NCBI RefSeq assembly: GCF_022763305.1
Contig: NZ_JALEGT010000079.1
Location: 1-64,000 of the forward strand
DNA from: Marivita sp.
Lineage (GTDB): Bacteria > Pseudomonadota > Alphaproteobacteria > Rhodobacterales > Rhodobacteraceae
Direction of reading: 5' to 3'
DNA: 64,000 nucleotides
In this document: positions 20,912-30,744 of the stretch, one piece after another
How the letters are laid out: each line of letters begins with the position of its first letter
Numbering within the stretch: the first letter of the stretch is position 1
Notes under the pieces: model-generated
Databases searched by the model: none
What the model saw: only the letters and a program-made list of their open reading frames with translations
Told to the model about the DNA's origin: nothing
Program-made: the position numbers and the translations under genes

Positions 20912-20935
20912 AAAAGGCGCATCGCTGCGCCTTTT
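20912..20935 (-). terminator. Terminator-like hairpin inside the nuo operon
   Basis: A perfect 10-bp stem (AAAAGGCGCA / TGCGCCTTTT) with a 4-base loop. On the minus strand the GC stem is followed by TTTTTCC, a standard rho-independent form; the plus strand has four T. It lies about 75 bases after the nuoF stop, so it could reduce transcription into the lipoprotein gene and nuoG-N. Confidence 0.6.
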
Positions 20936-20940
20936 GAAAC

Positions 20941-21002
20941 GGCCATATGATTGGCCTTGCAGCGCGGTTTCGATACCGCGAGGGAAAACCGTTTCGAAAC
21001 GG
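20941..21002. repeat. Array of three more hairpins after nuoF
   Basis: Following the terminator-like stem are GGCCA/TGGCC (20941-20956), CGCGGT/ACCGCG (20964-20981) and the perfect palindrome CCGTTTCGAAACGG (20989-21002), which ends 8 bases before the nuoF stop. Confidence 0.55.
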
Positions 21003-21010
21003 CTTTTCCC

Positions 21011-22309
21011 TTACTCCGCCGCAACCGCGCTGATCCGACCGGTCTTCTGCGCCTTGATGCGGTCCTCGATCTCGTCGCGGAAGTTCTTGATCAGACCCTG
21101 GATCGGCCAGGCCGCCGCGTCGCCAAGCGCACAGATCGTATGGCCTTCGACCTGCTTGGTCACGTCGAACAGCATGTCGATTTCCTCGACCTCGGCCTCG
21201 CCCCGCACCAGACGGTCCATCACGCGCATCATCCAGCCAGTGCCTTCACGGCAGGGCGTGCACTGGCCGCAGCTTTCATGCTTGTAGAACTTCGACAGCC
21301 GCCAGATCGCCTTGATGATGTCGGTCGACTGATCCATCACGATCACCGCCGCCGTGCCAAGGCCAGAGCCCAGCTCACCGCGCAGGTAGTCGAAATCCAT
21401 GATGGCGTCCTTCATCTTTTCGCCACGCACACAGGGCACGGAGGAGCCACCGGGGATCACCGCCTTCAGGTTGTCCCAACCACCGCGGATGCCGCCGCAA
21501 TGCTTTTCGATCAGTTCTTCGAACGAGATCGACATCGCCTCTTCGACCACACACGGGTTGTTCACATGGCCCGAGATCGCAAACAGCTTGGTGCCCGCGT
21601 TGTTCTGACGGCCAAAGCTCGAAAACCATTGCCCGCCGCGCCGCAGGATCGTCGGCACCACGGCGATGGATTCCACGTTGTTCACCGTGGTCGGGCACCC
21701 GTAAAGGCCAGCCCCCGCCGGGAAGGGCGGTTTCATGCGCGGCATGCCCTTTTTGCCCTCGAGGCTTTCCAAAAGCGCTGTTTCCTCGCCGCAGATATAG
21801 GCCCCCGCGCCGTGATGCAGGTAGAGGTCGAAATCCCAGCCCGACCCGGCGGCGTTCTTGCCCAGAAGGCCCGCGTCATAGGCCTCGTCGATGGCGTTCT
21901 GCAGCGCCTCTTTCTCGCGGATATATTCGCCGCGGATGTAGATGTAGCACGCATGGGCCTGCATCGCGAAGGACGCGATCAGACATCCTTCGATCAGCGT
22001 GTGCGGATCGTGGCGCATGATCTCGCGGTCCTTGCAGGTGCCCGGCTCGGATTCGTCGGCGTTCACAACCAGATAGCTGGGCCGCCCGTCGCTTTCCTTG
22101 GGCATGAAGGACCATTTGAGACCGGTCGGAAAGCCCGCCCCGCCCCGACCGCGCAGGCCCGAGGCTTTCATCTCGTCGATGATCCAGTCACGCCCTTTTT
22201 CGATCAGCTTGGCCGTCCCATCCCAGTGGCCGCGCGCCTGCGCGCCCTTGAGGGTCCGGTCATGCATCCCGTAGATATTGGTAAAGATCCGGTCCTGATC
22301 GGTCAGCAT
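21011..22309 (-). CDS. nuoF: NADH-quinone oxidoreductase subunit F
   Basis: A 432-residue flavoprotein that oxidises NADH. The NADH/FMN glycine loop is [18 protein letters not shown], the FMN region includes [19 protein letters not shown], and the [4Fe-4S] N3 motif is [12 protein letters not shown] with the last cysteine in HTICALGDA. Length is normal. A small membrane protein gene ends 3 bases before its ATG, and a hairpin array follows it. Confidence 0.97.
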   Translation of the reverse strand: MLTDQDRIFTNIYGMHDRTLKGAQARGHWDGTAKLIEKGRDWIIDEMKASGLRGRGGAGFPTGLKWSFMPKESDGRPSYLVVNADESEPGTCKDREIMRHDPHTLIEGCLIASFAMQAHACYIYIRGEYIREKEALQNAIDEAYDAGLLGKNAAGSGWDFDLYLHHGAGAYICGEETALLESLEGKKGMPRMKPPFPAGAGLYGCPTTVNNVESIAVVPTILRRGGQWFSSFGRQNNAGTKLFAISGHVNNPCVVEEAMSISFEELIEKHCGGIRGGWDNLKAVIPGGSSVPCVRGEKMKDAIMDFDYLRGELGSGLGTAAVIVMDQSTDIIKAIWRLSKFYKHESCGQCTPCREGTGWMMRVMDRLVRGEAEVEEIDMLFDVTKQVEGHTICALGDAAAWPIQGLIKNFRDEIEDRIKAQKTGRISAVAAE

Positions 22310-22312
22310 CGT

Positions 22313-22531
22313 TCATTCCTTGTCCGCTTGGCGCGCACGCCAAATTTGAATTGATTTCCAAATTCCCACGCCAAACCCGGCAAGAACGACAAGATCGAAG
22401 AGAGCGCGAGTGCGTTGTGACCACTCATCCTCCTCACCGATTTTGATGATCAGGAACCAGAAGACCGCGACGCCTGCGATGAAAATAGAGGTTCTTTGCC
22501 CTCGCCGTTTCAGCTCTGCGTCGCGATCCAT
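22313..22531 (-). CDS. Small membrane protein (DUF5337-like)
   Basis: A 72-residue protein with a charged N-terminus (MDRDAELKRRGQR), a helix IFIAGVAVFWFLIIKIG and a second helix ALFDLVVLAGFGVGIWKSI, probably a two-helix inner-membrane protein. It resembles DUF5337, small proteins I associate with Rhodobacterales nuo operons, assigned from memory. It lies between the HhH-domain gene and nuoF with a 3-base gap to nuoF. Confidence 0.65.
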   Translation of the reverse strand: MDRDAELKRRGQRTSIFIAGVAVFWFLIIKIGEEDEWSQRTRALFDLVVLAGFGVGIWKSIQIWRARQADKE

Positions 22532-22549
22532 CTCAGGTTCCGATCTCCG

Positions 22550-23449
22550 TTAGTAAACGTCGCCCTTGTCCACTCGTTTTGAGAACTCGGTTTCCCCGCC
22601 GGAGGCGAGAATTTTTGCTTGTTCGACCCAGTTGTCGCGGGTCACACGGCCCTTGAACCCTTCGAGATTGGCATTGACCCACGCCACCTCATCCGCAGTC
22701 CAGTTCGCGATCTGGTCGAAATGGTAGAACCCCATGGAGTGCAGAAGCTGTTCCAGCTTCGGCCCGACACCCTTGATTTCCTTGAGATTGTCCGGCCCAC
22801 CTTCACGGGCGGCTGTCAGGGTTGCGGGTTTGGTGCCTTCCTCGCTGCCTTCCTGCTTGCCGTCACCGTCGTAATCCGGGGTCGCAGGCTTGCTGTCGGC
22901 ACCATATTTCCACTCGCCCTTGCGCGACGCGAGGTCTTCCTGACCGGCAAGGCGGGTGGTCGGTTTGACCTTGGCGCCGGCCTCGGCGTCGGCCTTGGCG
23001 GTCGCTGTTTGCACGTCGGGGCGCGCCTCCGAGGCGGCAGCCGGTGCCGGTTGCGCGGCAGCAGACGTGCTTGCCGGAGCGGCGGAAGCCACGGGTGCGG
23101 CCTTGGCCGGGCTCGTTCTTTCATCGGCGGTGGGTGCGGGCGGCACCGAAACCGGCGGCGCATTCGGAGATGTCGCCTTGGGCGGCGACGCCTTGGGCGC
23201 CGGTGCCGAGGTCACGCGCGCACCGGATGCGTCGATATTGCCGGGTCCCCGTGCGGGGGGAAGCTCGCGGCAGAAGATCCAGCTGAAGGCCAGCCCCAGA
23301 ACGAGGAATGCAACACCTGCCATGAACAGGGCCCCGATCAGACCCCAGCCTCCGATGACGAGCAGCAAGATGAAGACAAGAAGCCCCACCCCCGCGGCCA
23401 GGGCCCATGACCCCAGCTGGCAACCAATGCCGGATTTCTGTTGTTGCAT
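22550..23449 (-). CDS. Membrane-anchored helix-hairpin-helix protein
   Basis: A 299-residue protein in three parts: two N-terminal membrane helices (residues 15-60), a low-complexity Ala/Pro/Lys/Thr-rich linker (about 70-215) and a C-terminal domain (221-299) with a helix-hairpin-helix core IKGVGPKLEQLLHSMGF. That domain is about 76% identical by eye (60 of 79 positions) to the C-terminus of NuoE, encoded just upstream. GGGAG precedes the ATG at 23449. Function unknown; a tether or interaction partner at the complex I arm is inference. Confidence 0.75.
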   Translation of the reverse strand: MQQQKSGIGCQLGSWALAAGVGLLVFILLLVIGGWGLIGALFMAGVAFLVLGLAFSWIFCRELPPARGPGNIDASGARVTSAPAPKASPPKATSPNAPPVSVPPAPTADERTSPAKAAPVASAAPASTSAAAQPAPAAASEARPDVQTATAKADAEAGAKVKPTTRLAGQEDLASRKGEWKYGADSKPATPDYDGDGKQEGSEEGTKPATLTAAREGGPDNLKEIKGVGPKLEQLLHSMGFYHFDQIANWTADEVAWVNANLEGFKGRVTRDNWVEQAKILASGGETEFSKRVDKGDVY

Positions 23450-23477
23450 TCGTACTCTCCCTGTCCGTGTTCAGATG

Positions 23478-24725
23478 TTACTTGTCGTAAACATCACCTT
23501 TCTTGACACGTGCAGAAAACTCTGTCTCGCCGCCTGAGGCAAGTGTCTTGGCCTGTTGGACCCAATTATCGCGCGATACACGGCCTTTGAACCCCTCGAG
23601 GTTCTGATCGACCCAAGACACTTCCTCGGCAGTCCAGCTTGCAATCTGGTCGAAATGGTAAAAGCCCAGACGGTTGCAAAGTTCGGCCAGTTTCGGGCCG
23701 ATCCCCTTGATCCGCTTGAGATCGTCGCCCTTGCCGTCTTTCGGAGCATCGAGAGTGGCAGGTTTCAGACCGGGTGCCGCTTCGGCACCAGAGGCCGCCG
23801 AACCGCCAAGAGTATCGGGTGCATCCACTGGCGGCTTGGCTTTCGCTTCGACCTCAGGCGCTTCGCCCGGCGCCTCCGAGCGCTTGTCCGACGCGTCGCC
23901 CACATCACGCGGCGCAGGCGCTTCGCCTTTCGCGCGACCACCCTGTGCCCCATCCGGTCCAGCCGGTGGCATCATGGCGTCCTTGCCCGGCTTGGGCGGC
24001 TGGGCGGTGTTCGCCGCCTTGCCCTGCCACGGCGCGACAAGAGGCACCTCGGTGCCATCAATGCGCTTCACCGTATCGCCGATATCAGTCGCCAGTTGCA
24101 CCGACGCGTTGTACTGATGCCGTCCGCTTTCGTGGTCGGTCAGGCTCGTCAGGCCGGATTTCGGCTCGGCGGCATAGCGCCCGTTCTGCGGGCCGGGCAC
24201 CGGCACCTTGCCTGCGACCAGCTCGTCGATGATCTCGCCAAAGCGGGCGGCGGTCAGATCTTCGTAGTAATCCTTGCCGATCTGGGCCATCGGCGCGTTG
24301 GCACAGGCCCCAAGGCATTCCACCTCTTCCCAGCTCAGCTTGCCATCCGCCGACAGCATATGCGCCTTGGGTGCAATCTTTTCCTTGCAGACCGCAATCA
24401 GATCCTCTGCCCCGCAGATCATGCAGGACGTGGTGCCACACACCTGAATATGCGCAACGGATCCAACGGGTTGCAGCTGGAACATGAAGTAGAACGACGC
24501 CACTTCAAGCGCCCGCATATAGGCCATGCCCAGCATGTCCGCGACCGCCTCGATCGCCGGACGGGTCAACCAGCCTTCCTGTTCCTGCGCGCGCCACAAG
24601 AGCGGAATGATCGCGCTGGCCTGACGGCCTTCGGGATACTTGGTGATCTGCGCGTCTGCCCAGGCTTGATTAGCGGGGGTGAAGGCAAAGCTTGCGGGTT
24701 GTTCGGAATGAAGGCGTCGTAGCAT
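23478..24725 (-). CDS. nuoE: NADH-quinone oxidoreductase subunit E with C-terminal HhH extension
   Basis: Residues 1-170 form the standard 24-kDa subunit, a thioredoxin-fold protein with a [2Fe-2S] cluster held by C96, C101, C137 and C141 (VCGTTSC and ECLGAC). E. coli NuoE ends there. Here a Pro/Ala/Gly-rich linker (about 230-330) leads to a helix-hairpin-helix domain (about 336-415, [20 protein letters not shown]). Long NuoE proteins are known in Rhodobacter relatives. The same domain ends the next gene product. The ATG at 24725 starts 8 bases after the preceding small gene. Confidence 0.95.
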   Translation of the reverse strand: MLRRLHSEQPASFAFTPANQAWADAQITKYPEGRQASAIIPLLWRAQEQEGWLTRPAIEAVADMLGMAYMRALEVASFYFMFQLQPVGSVAHIQVCGTTSCMICGAEDLIAVCKEKIAPKAHMLSADGKLSWEEVECLGACANAPMAQIGKDYYEDLTAARFGEIIDELVAGKVPVPGPQNGRYAAEPKSGLTSLTDHESGRHQYNASVQLATDIGDTVKRIDGTEVPLVAPWQGKAANTAQPPKPGKDAMMPPAGPDGAQGGRAKGEAPAPRDVGDASDKRSEAPGEAPEVEAKAKPPVDAPDTLGGSAASGAEAAPGLKPATLDAPKDGKGDDLKRIKGIGPKLAELCNRLGFYHFDQIASWTAEEVSWVDQNLEGFKGRVSRDNWVQQAKTLASGGETEFSARVKKGDVYDK

Positions 24726-24733
24726 GTCGGGTC

Positions 24734-25042
24734 CTATTGCGTCATCACGCAGACAACGGGAATGTTCGGTATGGTGCGGCTGCTGGCCTCACCAGCCAGT
24801 TCTGCCAGGAGCGCCGTCTGGCGCGTGGCCTGATCCTCGGGCGTGTCGAAAAGAAAGCACAGATAGATGTCAGAGCCATCGGTCATGCCGTAAAGCGTAT
24901 TGCCACTGCCGCCCGTCCCGAACGGCTCAAAACCGCGCGCGGCCAGGTCGGAGGAGAATGCATACTCCGATTGGCCGGGCTCATACGCCAGAACAGAACA
25001 CCCGGCGGATGCCAGTGCAGCTATGACGGGCGCGCGCATCAT
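24734..25042 (-). CDS. Hypothetical small protein in the nuo operon
   Basis: A 102-residue protein of unknown function ([20 protein letters not shown]...). The N-terminal 20 residues could be a weak signal peptide or simply a hydrophobic strand. The rest looks like a small alpha/beta domain with no known motif. Its ATG overlaps the stop of the upstream lipoprotein gene by 4 bases, and nuoE follows after 8 bases, so it is certainly co-transcribed with complex I. Confidence 0.65.
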   Translation of the reverse strand: MMRAPVIAALASAGCSVLAYEPGQSEYAFSSDLAARGFEPFGTGGSGNTLYGMTDGSDIYLCFLFDTPEDQATRQTALLAELAGEASSRTIPNIPVVCVMTQ

Positions 25043-25326
25043 TGCGGTGCGCAGGCTCCGGTGATCAGGCGGACGCCACCATTCTCGAGTTTCACGGCCT
25101 CTTCCGAGGCCACGCGGAACGCAGCGGTCTGGATCACCTGCTCACGAGTCAGTCCGGTCTGAAGTTCGACCGGAAGATAATCGCTCTCACCCACGAGGTC
25201 GCACCCGATGGACGCGACAGCTTCGTCAAAGGCCGCGAGGTCAACAGGCGTCACGCCCTCCGGCGGCATTGCACAGGCGGCCAGCAGGCCAAGGCCCGTC
25301 AGGGGGGCGAAAACACGCACGCTCAT
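25039..25326 (-). CDS. Small lipoprotein between nuoD and nuoE
   Basis: A 95-residue protein with a signal peptide ending in the lipobox LLAAC, then a mature domain of about 75 residues containing [22 protein letters not shown] and a terminal cysteine (TGACAPQ). No known family. It overlaps nuoD and the next gene by 4 bases each, which shows tight coupling in the operon. Confidence 0.7.
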   Translation of the reverse strand: MSVRVFAPLTGLGLLAACAMPPEGVTPVDLAAFDEAVASIGCDLVGESDYLPVELQTGLTREQVIQTAAFRVASEEAVKLENGGVRLITGACAPQ

Positions 25327-26555
25327 CGGTCGATCTCTCCAAACACCACATCCATCGTCCCGATGATCGCCGCAACGTCCGCCAACTGGTGTCCGCTGGC
25401 GACATGGTCCATCGCCTGCAGGTGCAGATAGCCTGGCGCGCGCAGCTTGGCGCGGTAGGGTTTGTTGCTGCCATCGGCCACGAGATAGACGCCGAACTCA
25501 CCCTTCGGCGCTTCGACGGCGGCGTAGACCTCACCTTCGGGGACGCGGAAACCTTCGGTATAGAGCTTGAAGTGATGAATCAGCGCTTCCATCGAGGTCT
25601 TCATCTCGGACCGTTTCGGCGGTGTGACCTTGCCACGGGCAAGGATGTCGCCCTGCCCTTCCGGCGCGCGCAGCTTTTCGATGGCCTGCTTGATGATCCG
25701 CAGCGACTGGCGCATCTCTTCCATGCGGACAAGGTAGCGGTCATAGCAGTCGCCGTTCTTGCCGACGGGGATCTGGAAGTCGAACTCGTCGTAGCACTCA
25801 TAAGGCTGCGCCCGGCGCAAATCCCAGGCAAGGCCGGAACCGCGCACCATCACACCCGAGAACCCCCAGTCGAGGATTTCCTCTTCGGTCACAACGCCGA
25901 TGTCCGCGTTGCGCTGCTTGAAGATGCGGTTCTCGGTGAGCAGCCCGTCAATATCCGCCAGCACGCGCGGGAAATCATCGGCCCAGGCGTCGATGTCGTC
26001 GATCAGATCGGCCGGCAGGTCCTGATGCACACCACCGGGGCGGAAATACGCTGCGTGCAGACGCGCCCCGCAGGCCCGCTCGTAGAAAACCATCAGCTTT
26101 TCGCGCTCTTCAAAGCCCCAGAGCGGCGGCGTCAGCGCGCCCACATCCATCGCCTGCGTCGTGACGTTCAGAAGATGGTTCAGAATACGCCCGATCTCGG
26201 AATAGAGCACCCGGATCAGAGAGGCCCGACGCGGGACTTCCACGCCGGTCAGCTTTTCGATCGCCAGACACCATGCATGTTCCTGGTTCATCGGCGCCAC
26301 GTAGTCGAGGCGATCGAAATACGGCAGGTTCTGCAGGTAGGTGCGGCTTTCCATCAGCTTCTCGGTCCCACGGTGCAGCAGGCCGATATGCGGATCGCAG
26401 CGCTCCACGATCTCGCCGTCCAGTTCCAGCACCAGACGCAAAACGCCGTGTGCCGCAGGGTGTTGCGGGCCGAAGTTGATGTTGAAGTTGCGGATTTTCT
26501 GTTCGCCAGAAACCGCGTCGATGCTGCCATCGTCGAATTTGGACCCGTCCATCAT
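25323..26555 (-). CDS. nuoD: NADH-quinone oxidoreductase subunit D
   Basis: A 410-residue 49-kDa-type subunit that forms the quinone site with NuoB. The segments [21 protein letters not shown] and [16 protein letters not shown] are conserved, including the quinone-binding His near residue 35. The protein ends [12 protein letters not shown] as expected. It overlaps the small membrane gene upstream by 4 bases (start 26555, with an adjacent ATG at 26552). Confidence 0.97.
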   Translation of the reverse strand: MMDGSKFDDGSIDAVSGEQKIRNFNINFGPQHPAAHGVLRLVLELDGEIVERCDPHIGLLHRGTEKLMESRTYLQNLPYFDRLDYVAPMNQEHAWCLAIEKLTGVEVPRRASLIRVLYSEIGRILNHLLNVTTQAMDVGALTPPLWGFEEREKLMVFYERACGARLHAAYFRPGGVHQDLPADLIDDIDAWADDFPRVLADIDGLLTENRIFKQRNADIGVVTEEEILDWGFSGVMVRGSGLAWDLRRAQPYECYDEFDFQIPVGKNGDCYDRYLVRMEEMRQSLRIIKQAIEKLRAPEGQGDILARGKVTPPKRSEMKTSMEALIHHFKLYTEGFRVPEGEVYAAVEAPKGEFGVYLVADGSNKPYRAKLRAPGYLHLQAMDHVASGHQLADVAAIIGTMDVVFGEIDR

Positions 26556-26739
26556 GACCGTCCTCCGTCACCGTTGTCCTTGAACGCCATGATCCAGAGA
26601 AAGACCAAGGCGACCAGAGGGAAAATTGTCAAAAGCGCTGCCCAGCTGGGCAGCCCGTAGCGAGGCAGCAGTTTCCAGAAGGGCACGACGATCAACACGC
26701 CGATCACCACAAACCAGAGAAGACCGCCACCGCCGCCCA

Positions 26740-26743
<4 letters not shown>
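26552..26743 (-). CDS. Very small membrane protein between nuoC and nuoD
   Basis: A 63-residue protein with two hydrophobic helices, [19 protein letters not shown] and [19 protein letters not shown], joined by a short loop. It overlaps nuoC and nuoD by 4 bases each. Function unknown; placement and size suggest a complex I-linked membrane peptide, which is not proven. Confidence 0.65.
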
Positions 26744-28234
<1,491 letters not shown>

Positions 28235-28299
28235 GACGAGGCTCCTTTTCCCATCGCGCACCAAGACGCGCCGTCAAGTGGCGAGGTTGACTTGAGGCT

Positions 28300-28328
28300 G
28301 ATCTACTCCCGTCTCTGCCGGGGGTCAA
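28300..28328 (-). promoter_or_regulatory. Promoter of the nuo operon
   Basis: On the minus strand TTGACC (28328-28323) and TAGATC (28305-28300) are spaced by 17 bases. The predicted leader is about 60 bases. It lies just downstream of the terminator that ends the cytochrome c'-like gene, so nuo is an independent unit. Confidence 0.65.
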
Positions 28329-28367
28329 CCGCACGGAGCCATCTTCGCGGCAACGATTATCTTCGAG

Positions 28368-28402
28368 AAAACAGGCGGATCATCGCGATTTTCGCCTGTT
28401 TT
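28368..28402 (-). terminator. Terminator after the cytochrome c'-like gene
   Basis: A 10-bp stem (AAAACAGGCG / CGCCTGTTTT) with a 15-base loop. The minus strand continues TTTTC. It lies about 110 bases after the stop at 28512; the 277 bases between this gene and nuoA hold only this hairpin and the nuo promoter. Confidence 0.6.
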
Positions 28403-28511
28403 TAGGCAGATGCGGCAATCCGTCGGATCGCCCGCCGGTCATGCGCCGCGCGGTTGCGTCGCGGCATCTGCACATCATCAGTGCAGGGACATCACGCGAT
28501 GCGGCGCAAAT

Positions 28512-28952
28512 CTATTTTCGATATGACTCGTGGCAGGCTTTGCAGGCCGCGCCGATGTGCCCAAGACCCTCACGCAGATCGGCTTTCGTCTCAAGACCGG
28601 CCGACATCGCACGGGCAGCCTTTTCCAGCGCACGCGACTTTTCCGTGAAGTCGTCAAACCTATCCCAGATCGCCGGCAAGGCTTCCGACGTCGCATCGGT
28701 TTCCTCGGCCTTGAACAATGCAGGCGTTTCGGCCGCAAGCCGGGCAATTTCCGACGCTGCCGCACGTGCTGTCGCTGCGTCGAACGCCCGTTCGCCCTTC
28801 GCCATGGCGCCCAACACTTTCGTGTTGTCCTGCGTGGCCTTCATCGCCTCCATACGTTTCAGAACCTCCGGGTTCTTGACCCCTGAATGTGCTGCGGCCC
28901 AGGTCGCAAGAGACAGCGAGGCGACCACGACGGGTAAGATGATGCGGGTCAT
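28512..28952 (-). CDS. Cytochrome c'-like periplasmic haem protein
   Basis: A 146-residue protein with a signal peptide (residues 1-20, ending AAAHS) and a four-helix mature domain. The haem-binding CKACH motif is near the C-terminus (GAACKACHESYRK), as in cytochrome c'. An Arg-Met pair early in helix A (VLKRMEAM) is also typical. Such proteins bind NO or carry electrons in the periplasm. AAAGGAG lies 6 bases before the ATG. It follows the DUF411 gene by 38 bases and likely shares its metal-type promoter. Confidence 0.85.
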   Translation of the reverse strand: MTRIILPVVVASLSLATWAAAHSGVKNPEVLKRMEAMKATQDNTKVLGAMAKGERAFDAATARAAASEIARLAAETPALFKAEETDATSEALPAIWDRFDDFTEKSRALEKAARAMSAGLETKADLREGLGHIGAACKACHESYRK

Positions 28953-28990
28953 CCGCACTCCTTTCGATGAGTGAATTGGATCAGCCCGGA

Positions 28991-29461
28991 TCACGCTGCT
29001 GCTTTGTAGCGGGTAAACACCTCTGTTGTGCCATCGCGGCGGATGAGGTGCACGTCATAGGCTTCTCGCTGGTGCTCAGGCCCCATACCCGGCGATCCAT
29101 AGGGCATTCCGGGAACCGCCAAGCCGATGGCATCCGGACGCTCCGCCAGAAGCTTGCGAATATCCGCCGCCGGAACATGGCCTTCGATCACGTAGCCGTC
29201 CATATCTGCCGTGTGGCAGGATGCCATGCTGGCGGGAATCCCCCGCCTGACCTTTTCCTCGACCAGTGCCGCGCTGGTGCGGGCTTCGGTGGTGATCCGG
29301 AACCCATCCTGTTCCAGAATCGCGATCCAGGCCGAGCAGCATCCGCAGTTGGGGTCCTTGAACACATGCATACGCGGCGCAGTCTGCGCGATCGCACCTT
29401 TCGGCAAGGTGAATGCCGCCGCTGCGCCGGCCAAAAACGCTCTGCGAGAGTAAGTCGTCAT
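28991..29461 (-). CDS. DUF411 metal-binding protein
   Basis: A 156-residue exported protein. The N-terminus TTYSRRAFLAGAAAAFTLP resembles a Tat signal. The mature domain has the DUF411 signature VFKDPNCGCCSAW and the later SCHTADMDGYVIEGHVPA, giving Cys and His ligands suited to Cu or a similar metal. DUF411 genes often lie beside copper-handling genes. A promoter with the 19-bp spacer of MerR/CueR-controlled genes lies upstream, which supports a copper role. The ATG at 29461 follows GGAAGAG. Confidence 0.85.
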   Translation of the reverse strand: MTTYSRRAFLAGAAAAFTLPKGAIAQTAPRMHVFKDPNCGCCSAWIAILEQDGFRITTEARTSAALVEEKVRRGIPASMASCHTADMDGYVIEGHVPAADIRKLLAERPDAIGLAVPGMPYGSPGMGPEHQREAYDVHLIRRDGTTEVFTRYKAAA

Positions 29462-29497
29462 ATCGTGCTCTTCCCATGAAGTCATTGATTTTGAGGC

Positions 29498-29528
29498 TGA
29501 TTGGGGCTTCCAGTAGGGGCAAGGTCAA
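29498..29528 (-). promoter_or_regulatory. MerR/CueR-type promoter of the DUF411 operon
   Basis: On the minus strand TTGACC (29528-29523) and CAATCA (29503-29498) are separated by 19 bases, longer than the usual 17 and typical of MerR-family activation. The spacer holds CCTTGC-N7-GGAAGC, which differs at one base in each arm from the CCTTCC-N7-GGAAGG of CueR sites. No merR/cueR gene is present in the window. Confidence 0.6.
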
Positions 29529-29599
29529 CAGGACGGTGCGCAGAAAATGGGCGGTTCGCGCATGAATTCACGTCACATCTGCGCGATCTGCGCCCCGCG

Positions 29600-29971
29600 T
29601 CAGGCCGTCATCACCACCAGAGCCATCGCCGACAGGACCAGCATGACCGGCCCCCAGACCGCGCGTTCCGGTTTGGACGGCGTGATCCAGTTCAGAACCG
29701 TGCTGACAACCGTCACGGCCAGCGCAACCCATCCCGTCCAGCGCGGCCAGCCCAGACCCGGGAAGCCCGCCGCCGACAGGATCGCCAATCCCTGAAACAG
29801 AAGCACCGGGATCGACACCGCCGCGATGATCCGGCCCGACAGCGGCAGCGCCCCCTCGTGCTGACCACCCTGCGTGTAGCGCCCCAGAGGCGCGCCAAGG
29901 ATCAGGGCCACCTGAAAGAACGCAATTGCCAGCATGGCGGTCGCATAAAGATGTGCGATCTGGACCGTCAC
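29600..29971 (-). CDS. Four-helix membrane protein
   Basis: A 123-residue integral membrane protein of unknown function with about four helices (LYATAMLAIAFFQVALIL, IIAAVSIPVLLFQGLAIL, WVALAVTVVSTVLNWI, WGPVMLVLSAMALVVM). No signature motif. Its ATG overlaps the liuC stop by 4 bases, so it is the last gene of the leucine-degradation operon, though a role there is not evident. Confidence 0.7.
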   Translation of the reverse strand: MTVQIAHLYATAMLAIAFFQVALILGAPLGRYTQGGQHEGALPLSGRIIAAVSIPVLLFQGLAILSAAGFPGLGWPRWTGWVALAVTVVSTVLNWITPSKPERAVWGPVMLVLSAMALVVMTA

Positions 29972-30744
29972 TGCCAGCTCGGGGCGCGCTTGTCGAAAAA
30001 CGCCCCCACCCCTTCGCGCGCCTCGTCCGACTGCCAGCGCCGCGCCAGCGCGTCGATGGCCATGTCGACCTGCTGCGGCGTGACCCGCCCGGCCAGATCG
30101 CGCATCAGCGCCTTGGCCTCGGCCACCGCTCCGGGCGCACAGGACAGGTAGGGCAGAACCTCGGAGTCGATGGCCTCATCAAGACCGTACGGATCAACCG
30201 TACGGCTCAGCAGGTTCAACCGTACGGCTTCATCCGCGTCGAACACCCGCGCCGACATGAAGACCTCGGACGCCCGCGTCGCCCCCATCCGCGCCAGCAC
30301 GTAGGGCCCGATATTGGCAGGGATCAGCCCCAGCCGCGTTTCCGTGAACCCCAGCTTGGCGCCCGCAACCCCGATTGCCACGTCGCAGACCGACACAAGG
30401 CCCACGCCGCCGCCCAACGCATTTCCCTGCACACGACCGATAAGCGGTTGAGGCAATTCATAAAGTGCCCCCAGCACCGTCGCGATCCGGCGGCTTTCCA
30501 CCCGGCGCGTATCGGCATCCATATCGAACTGCGCCCGCATCCAAGCCAGATCCCCCCCGGCACAAAACGTCTTGCCTTCTGCCGCCAGCACGACAACCCG
30601 CACCGCCGCGTTCGCCGCCAGATCCCGCGCCGCCTGCTCCAACTCCGTCATCATCTCTGCCGACAGCGCATTGTGCTTCTCTTCCCGCGCCAGCGTCAGC
30701 GTCGCCACCCCCCGCGCGTCGATCTCCACCCGGATCAAGCTCAT
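29968..30744 (-). CDS. liuC: Methylglutaconyl-CoA hydratase (enoyl-CoA hydratase family)
   Basis: A 258-residue crotonase-fold enzyme. Expected reaction: 3-methylglutaconyl-CoA plus water to HMG-CoA, the step before HMG-CoA lyase in leucine breakdown. The oxyanion-hole segments TFCAGGDLAWM and GNALGGGVGLVSVCDVAIG are present, the latter followed by ETRLGLIPANIGPYVL. The family alone would allow other enoyl-CoA hydratases; the liu neighbourhood decides the call. It overlaps liuE by 4 bases. Confidence 0.88.
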   Translation of the reverse strand: MSLIRVEIDARGVATLTLAREEKHNALSAEMMTELEQAARDLAANAAVRVVVLAAEGKTFCAGGDLAWMRAQFDMDADTRRVESRRIATVLGALYELPQPLIGRVQGNALGGGVGLVSVCDVAIGVAGAKLGFTETRLGLIPANIGPYVLARMGATRASEVFMSARVFDADEAVRLNLLSRTVDPYGLDEAIDSEVLPYLSCAPGAVAEAKALMRDLAGRVTPQQVDMAIDALARRWQSDEAREGVGAFFDKRAPSWQ

